In this document: positions 10,029 through 18,482 of the stretch, in pieces | Layout: every line of letters starts with the position of its first letter | Numbering within the stretch: position 1 is the first letter of the stretch | Assembly (NCBI RefSeq): GCF_025397995.1 | Contig: NZ_CP104550.1 | Span: 62,001 to 126,000, forward strand | Direction: 5' to 3' | DNA length: 64,000 bases | DNA from: Methanothermobacter wolfeii | Lineage (GTDB): Archaea; Methanobacteriota; Methanobacteria; Methanobacteriales; Methanothermobacteraceae | Notes under the pieces: generated by a model | Databases searched by the model: none | The model's input: the letters and a program-made list of their open reading frames with translations, nothing else | Told to the model about the DNA's origin: nothing | Position numbers and translations under genes: made by a program

Positions 10029-10625
10029 TTGATAGCCATCATAGACTACGGGAGCGGAAATCTAAGGAGCATAAGCAACGCATTCAGACGCATAGGTGCC
10101 GATGCACTGGTAACATCCAGCAGCAAAACCATGGATGAAGCAGATGCAATCGTCCTTCCAGGTGTAGGGGCCTTTGGAAGTGCAATGGAAAAACTTGAGG
10201 AGTCAAGGGAAACCATACTTGAAAATATAGGTGAGGGCAAACCATTCCTTGGGATCTGCCTTGGCCTCCAGGTCCTCCTTGATGAGAGTCAGGAATCACC
10301 CGGTGTCAGGGGCCTCGGCCTTGTACCAGGCAGGGTTTTAAGGATACCCCCAGGGAACAAGGTGCCCCATATGGGCTGGAACCAGCTTATAATAAAGAGG
10401 GACTCTCAACTCCTTGATGGGGTGGATGATGAGTACTTCTACTTTGTCCACTCCTACCATGCAGAACCAGAGGGGGATGTGGTTTCCGCAACAACGGATT
10501 ATGGTATTGAAATGACCGCGGTCATCGAGAAGGACAACATCCACGCCACACAGTTCCACCCTGAGAAGAGTGGAGAGGCGGGACTGGATATCCTGAGAAA
10601 CTTTACAGGGATAATAAAGGCTTAA
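10029..10625 (+). CDS. hisH: Imidazole glycerol phosphate synthase subunit HisH
   Basis: Class I glutamine amidotransferase that supplies ammonia to HisF, making imidazole glycerol phosphate and AICAR in histidine biosynthesis. The N-terminus IDYGSGNL is family-typical. The nucleophile elbow GICLGLQVL carries the catalytic Cys near residue 78. The remaining triad residues are in TQFHPEKSG near 180. About 198 residues is normal. Start is TTG 10029, five bases after GGGTGA; the in-frame GTG at 10020 lies within that ribosome site. Other his genes are not in the window, so it is unlinked from its partner HisF. Confidence 0.93.
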   Translation: MIAIIDYGSGNLRSISNAFRRIGADALVTSSSKTMDEADAIVLPGVGAFGSAMEKLEESRETILENIGEGKPFLGICLGLQVLLDESQESPGVRGLGLVPGRVLRIPPGNKVPHMGWNQLIIKRDSQLLDGVDDEYFYFVHSYHAEPEGDVVSATTDYGIEMTAVIEKDNIHATQFHPEKSGEAGLDILRNFTGIIKA

Positions 10626-10636
10626 AAGGGGATTGA

Positions 10637-11995
10637 ATGGATATAGAAGGATTTGTAAGGCGCAACATTGAGTCAATGGATGAGGAATCGGTTAAAAGGG
10701 TCCTGTCAGAGAGGATAATGGAGTTGAAGGATATTGACATTGAAACCTCCATGAAAATGGCCGAAGCAGTTGTTTATGAGGTTAAAAAGACGCTTGAACT
10801 TGAAGGGGTCGATGAAACACTCAGGGAAATAGTATCCTACCCATCTGCAGGGGTTGCCATGGGAGAGATGGGTGTGGGATCCAGGGGTGAGGGAGACTTC
10901 TTTGTCCACAGGAAAATCGCCGAAATAGTGTCAAGCACAGGGACATCGGCCTTCATAAACCCCTCCGCCCAGGATGATGGTGGTGTTGTTAAAACATCCG
11001 CAGGAAGCAGTGAGGTCTACATAACAACGGCGGTGGACGGGATACACTCCAGGCTCAGCGAGTACCCCTTCCTAGGAGGGTTCCACGTCACCAGGGCGGC
11101 CCTCAGGGATGTGTGTGTCATGGGCTCCCGGCCCCTCGCCCTTCTAAGCGACCTCCACCTTGCAGATGATGGTGACGTGGGGAAACTCTTTGACTTCACG
11201 GCCGGAGTCTCAGCGGTCTCCGAACTCGTGGGGGTGCCGGTGGTTGCCGGGAGCACACTGAGGGTTGGAGGTGACATGGTCCTCGGCGACAGGCTGGTCA
11301 GTGCGGTTGGTGCCATAGGCTTCTCAGAGACACCGCCCACTGCAAGGAAGAGGGCCGAGGCAGGTGACGTCATACTCCTCACCGAGGGATCAGGCGGCGG
11401 CACCATAACAACAACGGCAATCTACCACGGCCTCTTCGATGTTGTATGGGAGACCCTTGATGTTAACTTCATAAGGGCATCTGAGGCCATAATGGATGCG
11501 GGTATCCTGGGGGATATCCATGCAATGACCGATGTAACAAACGGGGGACTCAGGGGTGATGCCCATGAGATCTCATCAACCACAGGGATGGGCCTTAAAT
11601 TCGATGCCGAGGCAATACGGTCCATGATAAACCCAAGGGTCCTTGAGATGCTTGAGGACCTTGAAATAGACCCCCTGGGTGTTTCAATCGACTCGCTGAT
11701 GATAATAGCCCCTGAAGATATTGCAGATAAGGCAATGGCTGCTGTAAGGGGGGCTGGTGTTGACGTGGCTGAGATAGGGGTGGTCACGGATTCAGGCATC
11801 CCCCTGCTTAACAGGGACGGTTCAGCCGAGGAGCTAAGACCCCTATTCAGGGAGGCGGCCTACACACAGATAAAGAAGATGGTGGGGGATAAAACCCCTG
11901 AGGACTTTGATGAGATGAAGAGGATGGTTGAGGAGGCAGCAAGGAGGGCCATAGAGAAGAAGGATATGGTTGTTCAGATGATAAGGGACAGATAG
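10637..11995 (+). CDS. AIR synthase/PurM-like ATP-binding protein
   Basis: About 452 residues. The region from about 65 to the end has the two-domain layout of the PurM superfamily (PurM, SelD, ThiL, HypE). An N-terminal domain contains SAQDDGGVVKTS and TAVDGIHSRL, the acidic and glycine-rich ATP/metal loops. A C-terminal domain contains MTDVTNGGLRGDAHEIS. The first 65 residues are acidic, helical and lack a known motif. It belongs to a methanogen-conserved AIR-synthase-related group of unknown reaction. Phosphorylation or activation of a carbonyl-type substrate is only an inference from the fold. It follows hisH by 11 bases and could share its transcript. Confidence 0.75.
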   Translation: MDIEGFVRRNIESMDEESVKRVLSERIMELKDIDIETSMKMAEAVVYEVKKTLELEGVDETLREIVSYPSAGVAMGEMGVGSRGEGDFFVHRKIAEIVSSTGTSAFINPSAQDDGGVVKTSAGSSEVYITTAVDGIHSRLSEYPFLGGFHVTRAALRDVCVMGSRPLALLSDLHLADDGDVGKLFDFTAGVSAVSELVGVPVVAGSTLRVGGDMVLGDRLVSAVGAIGFSETPPTARKRAEAGDVILLTEGSGGGTITTTAIYHGLFDVVWETLDVNFIRASEAIMDAGILGDIHAMTDVTNGGLRGDAHEISSTTGMGLKFDAEAIRSMINPRVLEMLEDLEIDPLGVSIDSLMIIAPEDIADKAMAAVRGAGVDVAEIGVVTDSGIPLLNRDGSAEELRPLFREAAYTQIKKMVGDKTPEDFDEMKRMVEEAARRAIEKKDMVVQMIRDR

Positions 11996-12030
11996 ACTTT
12001 GCTGCAAACAGAAACTCATGGGGGATAGGT

Positions 12031-12414
12031 ATGGATGAGCATGGCTACATATCAACCCTTGACGCTGTACTCGCCCTTACGGTGGTTTTTCTCATGGCGG
12101 CTTCCTTCATGGGCACAGCCCCCACACCCATCCAGGGGATAAACCATGGGGCCGGGGATGTCCTTGACACCGTGGCAACCTATCCAGAGGACCGCAGCAT
12201 TCTCGATGAACTCGCAGAGTCAGGTGACCCTGGGGCGGCATCAGAGTTTCTAAATGAGACCCTCACTGGAATGAAGTACAATTTAACCATGGACAACGGC
12301 TCGGGTGAGGTGACTGTGGCCTCCAATGATGAAATGGGGGGTGAGGATGACCTTGATGTTGCGGTAAGAAACAGGGGGGACCTGACCTTTAGGCTCTATG
12401 TGTGGAGGAGCTAG
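12031..12414 (+). CDS. Pilin-like secreted or membrane-anchored protein
   Basis: A 127-residue protein whose N-terminus (MDEHGYISTLDAVLALTVVFLMAA) has a short charged leader ending in Gly, then one hydrophobic helix. This is like the processed leader of archaeal type IV pilins, although the usual glutamate five residues into the mature part is an Asp here. The rest is acidic and extracellular-looking (NET, NLT, NNGSG glycosylation-type sites) with no recognised domain. The ATG follows GGGGATAGGT directly. Function unknown; it may be a minor pilin or surface protein. It lies between the PurM-like gene and the tRNA. Confidence 0.65.
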   Translation: MDEHGYISTLDAVLALTVVFLMAASFMGTAPTPIQGINHGAGDVLDTVATYPEDRSILDELAESGDPGAASEFLNETLTGMKYNLTMDNGSGEVTVASNDEMGGEDDLDVAVRNRGDLTFRLYVWRS

Positions 12415-12432
12415 ACCGCAGGGAGTCTCTCT

Positions 12433-12447
12433 AAAAATTTAAATACT
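12433..12447 (+). promoter_or_regulatory. Probable TATA box of tRNA-Arg
   Basis: The stretch AAAAATTTAAATACT is a good archaeal box A (core TTTAAATA) and lies about 55-65 bases before the mature tRNA end. This places transcription start near 12465-12472 with a short 5' leader. Identification is by sequence likeness only. Confidence 0.6.
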
Positions 12448-12500
12448 GGAATGGAAAAACATTTAAGATGTGAACCATAACCGTCCATGAACTCATTCTT

Positions 12501-12572
12501 GCCCTGATAGTGTAGCGGATATCACGTAGGACTGCGGATCCTATTACCCGGGTTCAAGTCCCGGTCAGGGCA
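12501..12572 (+). tRNA. tRNA-Arg (anticodon GCG)
   Basis: A complete cloverleaf can be folded. The acceptor stem GCCCTGA pairs with TCAGGGC, with discriminator A at 12572. The anticodon stem TAGGA/TCCTA encloses loop CTGCGGA, so positions 34-36 read GCG. The T-arm is CCGGG-TTCAAGT-CCCGG. No intron and no encoded CCA. Reads Arg codons CGC and CGU. Confidence 0.93.
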
Positions 12573-12739
12573 CTCTATTTATAAGAACCATTTTGCTTGT
12601 CAGATATCGCTCCGTCCTGAGTCTCAACTCTCGGTGCACTGCAAATTTTTGAGAAAAATAAAGCATAACATGATACCGGTAACCTACTTTATCCTCGACG
12701 GACATATCATTAAATACAAGATTTGATGGGGTGATTGTA

Positions 12740-14089
12740 ATGGGGAGATACTTCAATGAGGATATTGAGACAATGGAGAGGGAGGACCTTGACGCCCTTG
12801 TGGAGGAGAGGATAAGGTACACGGTTAAATATGCCTATGAGAACTCTCCATTCTACAGGAAATGGTTCGGTAGAAGGGGGATAAAACCTTCTGATATAAG
12901 AACCCATGATGACCTCCGTGAGCTCCCGATAATAACCGGCGAAACCATCAGGGAGAACCAGCCACCCGAGACCAGGGACTTTGAATTTAAATGCTTACCA
13001 TGGGAGGATATATTCACTATCCATGAGACAAGCGGCACCAGCGGGAGGCCCAAGGCCTTCTTCCTGACATGGGATGACTGGAACAGGTATGCTGAGAAGT
13101 ATGCAAGGTCATTCGTGTCACAGGGCTTCGGTGAGGGTGACAGGGTCGTTGTCTGCGCATCCTATGGCATGAATGTGGGTGCCAACACCATGACGCTGGC
13201 AGCCCATAAAATCGGGATGACAATAATACCCGAAGGCAAATGCACGTTCCCTGTGAGGATAATAGAGAGCTACAGGCCCACAGGGATAGTTGCAAGCATA
13301 TTCAAACTTTTAAGGCTTGCAAGGAGGATGAAGGAACGGGGACTTGACCCGCAGGAGTCAAGCATAGAGAGGCTCGTTGTGGGTGGTGAGAGCTTTGCAC
13401 CGGAGTCAAGATCATACACCGAGGAGGTATGGGGTGTTGAGGTCTACAATACCTATGGAAGCACCGAGGGCACCATGTGCGGGGAGTGCAGCTTCAGGGA
13501 GGGCCTCCATGTCCCTGAGGACCTGGTGCATCTGGATGTCTATGACCCCACAATGAGGGACTTTGTTGATGATGGTGAATGCGGAAGGATAGTACTCACA
13601 ACGCTCCTCCCTGTCGGTGAAAAGACCGGCACACTGCTCCTGAATTATGATACAGAGGACACCACGGTTGTACTCTCAAGGGAGAAGTGCAGATGCGGCA
13701 GGACCCACATGAGGATAATGAACCCTGAAAGGGAGGCGGAGACCTTCTGGGTGGCCGGACACCCCTTTAACAGGGTTGATGTGGAGGCGGCTGTCTTCCA
13801 GAGGGAGAACATGGATTACCTTACAGGTGAATATGAGGCGTTCCTCTACGGTGATGAGGACGAAGGAAAGGTTACAATGAGGGTGTCGCTTGAATGCGAG
13901 GACCCTGAAAATTGTGCCCGTGAAACTGTAAGGGAGAACTTTATAGGAGCCTTCTTCAAATATAAGAAGGAACTATTGGAGGCCTACAATGATGGCCTCT
14001 TTGAGATAATATTCAACTTCACAGGTCCCGGTGAACTGGAATTCTACAGGATAAAGGGAAGACCGAAACGTATTGTTGATAGAAGATGA
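12740..14089 (+). CDS. Coenzyme F390 synthetase / phenylacetate-CoA ligase family
   Basis: Adenylate-forming enzyme whose AMP-binding loop TSGTSGRPK lies near residue 100, with YNTYGSTEG near 235 as the adenine-contact motif. A cysteine pair pattern (CGECS and CRCGRTH) is shared with F390 synthetases. In Methanothermobacter this family includes FtsA, which adenylylates coenzyme F420 to F390 as a redox signal. The genus has several paralogues, so this copy could be F390 synthetase or an aryl/acyl-CoA ligase. Start is ATG 12740, four bases after GGGGTGAT; the in-frame GTG at 12731 lies within that site. Confidence 0.75.
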   Translation: MGRYFNEDIETMEREDLDALVEERIRYTVKYAYENSPFYRKWFGRRGIKPSDIRTHDDLRELPIITGETIRENQPPETRDFEFKCLPWEDIFTIHETSGTSGRPKAFFLTWDDWNRYAEKYARSFVSQGFGEGDRVVVCASYGMNVGANTMTLAAHKIGMTIIPEGKCTFPVRIIESYRPTGIVASIFKLLRLARRMKERGLDPQESSIERLVVGGESFAPESRSYTEEVWGVEVYNTYGSTEGTMCGECSFREGLHVPEDLVHLDVYDPTMRDFVDDGECGRIVLTTLLPVGEKTGTLLLNYDTEDTTVVLSREKCRCGRTHMRIMNPEREAETFWVAGHPFNRVDVEAAVFQRENMDYLTGEYEAFLYGDEDEGKVTMRVSLECEDPENCARETVRENFIGAFFKYKKELLEAYNDGLFEIIFNFTGPGELEFYRIKGRPKRIVDRR

Positions 14090-14163
14090 ATGCATGATCA
14101 GGGCACTGATCTGAGGGGCCAGTTCATGAACAAGGCCCCGATAATCTATTCAGGGGAAATATA

Positions 14164-15411
14164 ATGCTTAATGCAGAGACTTACCTCACATCAGTGAAAG
14201 GAACAGGTGGAAGAATACGGGTCCATAACAGGGACTTTTATGTCGAGGAGATACCCCTACAGGAGCCAACTGGAAGCGGACCAAACACATGGATATGGAT
14301 AGAGAAGGAGGGCAGGACAACCCTCGATGTGCTACTGGACATTGCAAGGGAGCTTCACCTTGACAGGAGGAGGATGGGATTTGCAGGGATGAAGGATAAG
14401 AGGGCGGTTACAAGGCAGTGGATATGTGTCAGCAACACAGAACCCGAAGATGTAAGGAGGATAGAGGACAGGATAAGAAACGTGAGGTTCATCAGGGTTA
14501 CCAGGAACGAAAAGAAACTCCGGATGGGCCAGCTTCTAGGTAACAGGTTCAGGATACTGATAAGGGACCCTGAAACCGATGACCCCCTTGAGTCAACCAT
14601 CAGGGTCCTTGAGGAACTCTCTGAGAAGGGAGTTCCAAACTATTATGGATGGCAGAGGTTCGGAAGCCCAAGGACAACGACGCACCTTGTTGGAAGGGCC
14701 CTTGTCAATGATGACGTGAAGGGGGCTGTCGATGCATATATAGGCAATCCCATTGAGGGGGAACCTGAAGGTGTCTTCAGGGCAAGGAAGCTCTATGATG
14801 AGGGTGATATTGAGGCCGCCCTTGAAGCGATGCCCCCATCAATGAGGTATGAGCGGATGATGCTGCAGCCAATCTTAAGGGACCTCAGGAGGGATGGTAT
14901 TACAGAGGAATCATATATAAAGGCCATACAGGTCCTCCCCAAGCCCCTTAAGAGGATATTCGTACATGCATACCAGTCCTACCTCTTTAACAGGGCCGTG
15001 AGTGAAAGGCTTCCCCTCGGGATAAACCGGTACGTGCCAGGGGATATCGTTATTGATAATGAACAGCACATAATACATGATGCGGATCCCGGGGAACTCG
15101 AGGAGATGATCCTCAACTTCGAGGCCCATCCAACAGCCCCCCTCTATGGCAGCAAGGTACCCCTTGCATCCGGCAGACCCGGTGAAATTGAACGCCGGAT
15201 ACTTGAGGAGGAAGGTGTTTCAGCCGGGGACTTTGAATGCAGGAGGATGAGGGGCCTTGGAAGCCATGGAATGAGGAGGGCCATACGCTTCAGACTTTGG
15301 GATGCCTCTGCATCAGAGGGCCCTGATGGGATCACTGTGGAATTTTCAATACCTAAGGGGTGCTATGCAACCTCTGTACTCAGGGAGATAATGAAGGTGG
15401 ACGCTGCATAG
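14164..15411 (+). CDS. truD: tRNA pseudouridine(13) synthase TruD
   Basis: TruD-family pseudouridine synthase modifying U13 of tRNA. The catalytic motif [11 protein letters not shown], with the nucleophilic Asp, is at about residues 75-85; other family blocks are FYVEEIPL near 22, the [10 protein letters not shown] segment near 160, and NRAVSERL near 275. The insertion domain typical of TruD occupies the middle. At 415 residues it is a normal archaeal length. ATG 14164 follows CAGGGGAAATATA. The following DUF126 gene starts four bases after its stop. Confidence 0.9.
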   Translation: MLNAETYLTSVKGTGGRIRVHNRDFYVEEIPLQEPTGSGPNTWIWIEKEGRTTLDVLLDIARELHLDRRRMGFAGMKDKRAVTRQWICVSNTEPEDVRRIEDRIRNVRFIRVTRNEKKLRMGQLLGNRFRILIRDPETDDPLESTIRVLEELSEKGVPNYYGWQRFGSPRTTTHLVGRALVNDDVKGAVDAYIGNPIEGEPEGVFRARKLYDEGDIEAALEAMPPSMRYERMMLQPILRDLRRDGITEESYIKAIQVLPKPLKRIFVHAYQSYLFNRAVSERLPLGINRYVPGDIVIDNEQHIIHDADPGELEEMILNFEAHPTAPLYGSKVPLASGRPGEIERRILEEEGVSAGDFECRRMRGLGSHGMRRAIRFRLWDASASEGPDGITVEFSIPKGCYATSVLREIMKVDAA

Positions 15412-15415
15412 CACC

Positions 15416-15838
15416 ATGAAGATGTATGGAGATGATTTCGTGGAGGTTAAATGCAGGATTATTTCAAGGGGAACAGGAAGGGGCCATGTGATGATATCAG
15501 ATGAACCCATAAGCTTCCTTGGAGGCGTGGACCCTGAAACAGGCAGGGTATCCGACCCAAAACACCCGCTCCACGGGAGGAGCATGAAGGGACGGGTCCT
15601 TGTAATACCAGGAGGCAGGGGGTCCACGGTGGGGTCCTATGTGATATTCCAGATGGCAAAGAATGAAACCGCCCCAGCAGCCATAATATGCCTGAATGCA
15701 GAGCCAATAATTGCAACGGGCGCCATAATGGCGGGAATACCCATGGTTGACAGGCCTGAGGAGGATATAATGGAGGTCCTCCATGAATCCATGGAGGTTG
15801 AGGTTGACGCAGAAAAGGGGATAATAAGGTTTTCATGA
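15416..15838 (+). CDS. Phosphomevalonate dehydratase small subunit (aconitase X swivel domain, DUF126)
   Basis: Small swivelling subunit of the aconitase-X-type phosphomevalonate dehydratase. In archaea this acts in the modified mevalonate pathway, making trans-anhydromevalonate 5-phosphate for isoprenoid lipids. Family blocks visible are [23 protein letters not shown] near the N-terminus, [21 protein letters not shown] in the middle, and a C-terminal GIPMVDRP. At 140 residues it is the expected size. The large catalytic subunit is not in the window, so the subunits are encoded apart. Start may be ATG 15416 or 15422. It converges with, and overlaps by six bases, the next gene. Confidence 0.85.
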   Translation: MKMYGDDFVEVKCRIISRGTGRGHVMISDEPISFLGGVDPETGRVSDPKHPLHGRSMKGRVLVIPGGRGSTVGSYVIFQMAKNETAPAAIICLNAEPIIATGAIMAGIPMVDRPEEDIMEVLHESMEVEVDAEKGIIRFS

Positions 15839-16213
15839 GGGGCGCCCCATATTCAGCCGCGGGTTAAGGGTTCTCAGGAGGCTGCCAGCGGTCCCCCCAA
15901 GTATTCCGAGGCTTATATCACCTGCAAGGGCATAGATGAGTATCATGATTATGAAAGTGTTCATCTGCCATGTTCTTATATAAACAAGGAGTATATTGAT
16001 CATGCCCACGGATGCTCCGATTAGAGCACCATTAAATACCCCTTTAAGGTAATGACCATCCGCTATATACCCTCCGGCAATTGATGCAACGACTATTGAC
16101 ATCAAACCTGAAATTTCAGGAGTAATAAATCTAAATACTGGTTCAAGGGCTCCTGTAAGTATCACGCCGGATGCAACGGCCTTCCAGCTGAATCCAATCT
16201 CCATGTTAATCAT
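15833..16213 (-). CDS. Small four-helix membrane protein (DUF5518-like)
   Basis: A 126-residue hydrophobic protein with about four predicted membrane helices, glycine- and alanine-rich ([48 protein letters not shown]). The alternating Gly-rich helices and the GGYIADG turn resemble DUF5518-type proteins common in Methanobacteriales; function unknown. Start may be ATG 16213 or 16204, and neither has a strong ribosome site. A TATA-like AT stretch lies upstream at 16215-16250. Confidence 0.6.
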   Translation of the reverse strand: MINMEIGFSWKAVASGVILTGALEPVFRFITPEISGLMSIVVASIAGGYIADGHYLKGVFNGALIGASVGMINILLVYIRTWQMNTFIIMILIYALAGDISLGILGGTAGSLLRTLNPRLNMGRPS

Positions 16214-16353
16214 ATTGAAACAGTAATATTTAATATCATATATATCTTTTCAGGATATATGGGTTAGGATGGTCCCTGCACCTTTAACATCATCTTGATG
16301 ATGTGGAGTATCATGGTCCATCTACCCGGCAGATAATGGATACGGGGTTTTTA

Positions 16354-16917
16354 ATGGATAAAAAAACTTTCCTGATCTTCCTGATGGTATGGTTTTCAGG
16401 TTTTATTATTTCATCACCTGCAGATAACCTGAAAATCAAGTTTTCAGCAGGGTTCCTGGTAATAATCCTGATTCACATTCTGGGCCTCGAGAGGTGCTCT
16501 GATGAGGTAAACCTGAAGGCATTTAACATTACAGCCGTAACCTATCCTGTCATTGAAGTTCTGCTAAGGGCTTCCATCGGGTTTATTGATCCATTAGCGG
16601 TTAATATTGCTGAACACTTCCTTGCAGGGGCTGCTGTGGCCTCGGTGATATCGGTGGCCTCATGGGGGACCCTTAAAAAATTAAACTTGAATGAAAGGTT
16701 CCTTTTTCTGTCATGCCTCGCCATCGTTATCTGCCTTTTATATGAGCTAATCGGCTACCTCCTTTACTATGAACCAACCGCGGCCCTCTACTCGGATACA
16801 ATGAGGGACCTTGCCATGAACATAGCAGGATCAGCCACCCTTTCAGTGATAATCCTAGCACTGAACAAGAAACATGGCGCCAGAGAGTCCGCAGATGAGG
16901 GGACTAGCGGACCTTGA
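16354..16917 (+). CDS. Integral membrane protein of unknown function
   Basis: About 187 residues with five or six hydrophobic segments. Polar residues stand out in the membrane region: AEHFLAGAAVAS in the middle and YSDTMRDLAMNIAGS near the end. This H...G and DT..D....G pattern recalls VanZ/YjdF-type membrane proteins, but I would not name it. The C-terminus is a short charged tail. I start at ATG 16354 (after ACGGGGTTTTTA), which places the first helix directly after MDKK; upstream in-frame starts at 16303 and 16336 give a less natural N-terminus. Confidence 0.55.
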   Translation: MDKKTFLIFLMVWFSGFIISSPADNLKIKFSAGFLVIILIHILGLERCSDEVNLKAFNITAVTYPVIEVLLRASIGFIDPLAVNIAEHFLAGAAVASVISVASWGTLKKLNLNERFLFLSCLAIVICLLYELIGYLLYYEPTAALYSDTMRDLAMNIAGSATLSVIILALNKKHGARESADEGTSGP

Positions 16918-16959
16918 TGGTTAATGGTCCTATCCATCATTATTCATATCAGTTTGATA

Positions 16960-17193
16960 TCATGGGAGTGATGGTGGTGTGGTGTTGTTAACAGGAGGAG
17001 CTGAAGGAGAATCACCACTGTCTTCGGTATTTGAACGGACCTTCTCCATGTCCTGTGCTGAATTAAGGCTGCTTTTCTGGAAATAGGACCTGTAAATCAC
17101 AAGGGCAAGTATTGCAACAACTATTATCGCCCCGAAAAGCAGTATGTACTCCGATGAGCCCTGCCCGCAATCATCATCAAGGATGGTCATCAT
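16960..17193 (-). CDS. Class III signal peptide (type IV pilin-like) protein
   Basis: A 77-residue protein with a clear archaeal class III signal: short leader ending in GQGSSEYILLF, matching the QxSxEyxxL pattern cut by EppA-type prepilin peptidases just before the Gln. One hydrophobic helix follows (GAIIVVAILALVI), then a short polar tail rich in Ser, Asn and Pro. Likely a minor pilin or adhesin subunit assembled on the cell surface. Start is ATG 17193, five bases after GGGTGATC; a second ATG follows immediately. It is divergent from the amidohydrolase. Confidence 0.75.
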   Translation of the reverse strand: MMTILDDDCGQGSSEYILLFGAIIVVAILALVIYRSYFQKSSLNSAQDMEKVRSNTEDSGDSPSAPPVNNTTPPSLP

Positions 17194-17261
17194 TAAGATC
17201 ACCCAAATAATTAATATGCCTCACAGAGATATTTAAGGATTGATGTAATAAGGGTGTTCTC

Positions 17262-18482
17262 ATGGAAATGATAATCAGGGGGGAAGTCCTGAATCTTGAA
17301 ACAGGCGAACACAACAGGAGATCCATCCTAGTAGAGAATAACAGGATAAAGGCCGTGAAGAGACATATAAATGGGAAGAACATCATTGATGCTTCAGATA
17401 AATTCATCCTCCCGGGCTTTGTGGATCTGCACGTGCACCTGATGGAGGACGGCTTCAGGGTTGAAAGCAAACTTGATGACCCCCTATCCCTCTATTTCTA
17501 CAGGGCAACCCTTAACATGAGGTCAACAATCGAGGCAGGGGTTACAACGATGAGGGACGCTGGACTGGCAGACAGGGGTGTTAAAATGGCAGCGGAAGCT
17601 GGTATAATCCCATCACCCCGTATCCAGATAAGCGTAACTCCCCTTTCAATTACAGGGGGACACTTTGACTTCCACACCCCCTCAGGACTCAACCTTGAAA
17701 GAACCTACCCTGGACTTCCATCAGGGATCTGTGACGGAGTATCCTCTGCCAGGAAGAAGACAAGGGAGGTCCTGAGGGATGGTGCGGAGGTGGTGAAGGT
17801 CATGGCAACAGGGGGCGTTATGAGCAGCACAGACAGCCCATCAGATACACAGTTCACGGTCCAGGAACTTGCAGCGATAGTTGAAGAGGCATCCTTCAGG
17901 AACAGGAGGGTCATGGTACACGCCCATGGCCTCGAGGGTATAAAAAACTCCCTCAAGGCAGGGGTCCACTCGGTGGAACATGGAACATACATTGATAAAA
18001 AAACAGCCCGCCACATGGCTGAAATGGGAACCTACCTTGTACCCACATTCCTTGTAACCAGGGTCAACTGCAGGAGGGCCCAAAGGGATGAGCTGCCAGA
18101 GTACAGCCGCAGGGACGCCATAGAGGTTGCCAGGGTCCACAGGGAAAACATGGAAACAGCCCACGCAGAGGGTGTTAAAATGGTTATGGGGACGGATTCA
18201 GGGGTAATTGGACATGGAGAAAACCTCAGGGAACTTGAATACCTTGTGGATATAGGGATGGACCCCCTTGAAGCCCTAAGGGCAGGTACAATCAGAGCAG
18301 CCGAGTGCATGGGATGGGATGACAGGATAGGGAGCATAGAAGCAGGAAAATATGCTGACCTTGTCATAACAGACGTCAACCCCCTCGAGGAAATAGGGGG
18401 CCTTGCAGACCGTGAAAGCATACTATGGGTAGTGAAGGATGGAAGGGTGTACAGGTCTCAGGGGGATGATGATGAAGATTAG
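17262..18482 (+). CDS. Metal-dependent amidohydrolase
   Basis: Amidohydrolase-superfamily enzyme of about 406 residues. The first metal motif DLHVHL is near residue 58, a lysine positioned for carboxylation is in VVKVMATGG near 180, histidines are in MVHAHG near 222 and VEHGT near 242, and the catalytic Asp is in MGTDSG near 312. The closest remembered relatives are the imidazolonepropionase/Xaa-Pro dipeptidase (prolidase-like) group, so a peptide, amide or lactam substrate is likely but not determinable. The copA start lies inside its last codons (11-base overlap), suggesting translational coupling. Confidence 0.8.
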   Translation: MEMIIRGEVLNLETGEHNRRSILVENNRIKAVKRHINGKNIIDASDKFILPGFVDLHVHLMEDGFRVESKLDDPLSLYFYRATLNMRSTIEAGVTTMRDAGLADRGVKMAAEAGIIPSPRIQISVTPLSITGGHFDFHTPSGLNLERTYPGLPSGICDGVSSARKKTREVLRDGAEVVKVMATGGVMSSTDSPSDTQFTVQELAAIVEEASFRNRRVMVHAHGLEGIKNSLKAGVHSVEHGTYIDKKTARHMAEMGTYLVPTFLVTRVNCRRAQRDELPEYSRRDAIEVARVHRENMETAHAEGVKMVMGTDSGVIGHGENLRELEYLVDIGMDPLEALRAGTIRAAECMGWDDRIGSIEAGKYADLVITDVNPLEEIGGLADRESILWVVKDGRVYRSQGDDDED

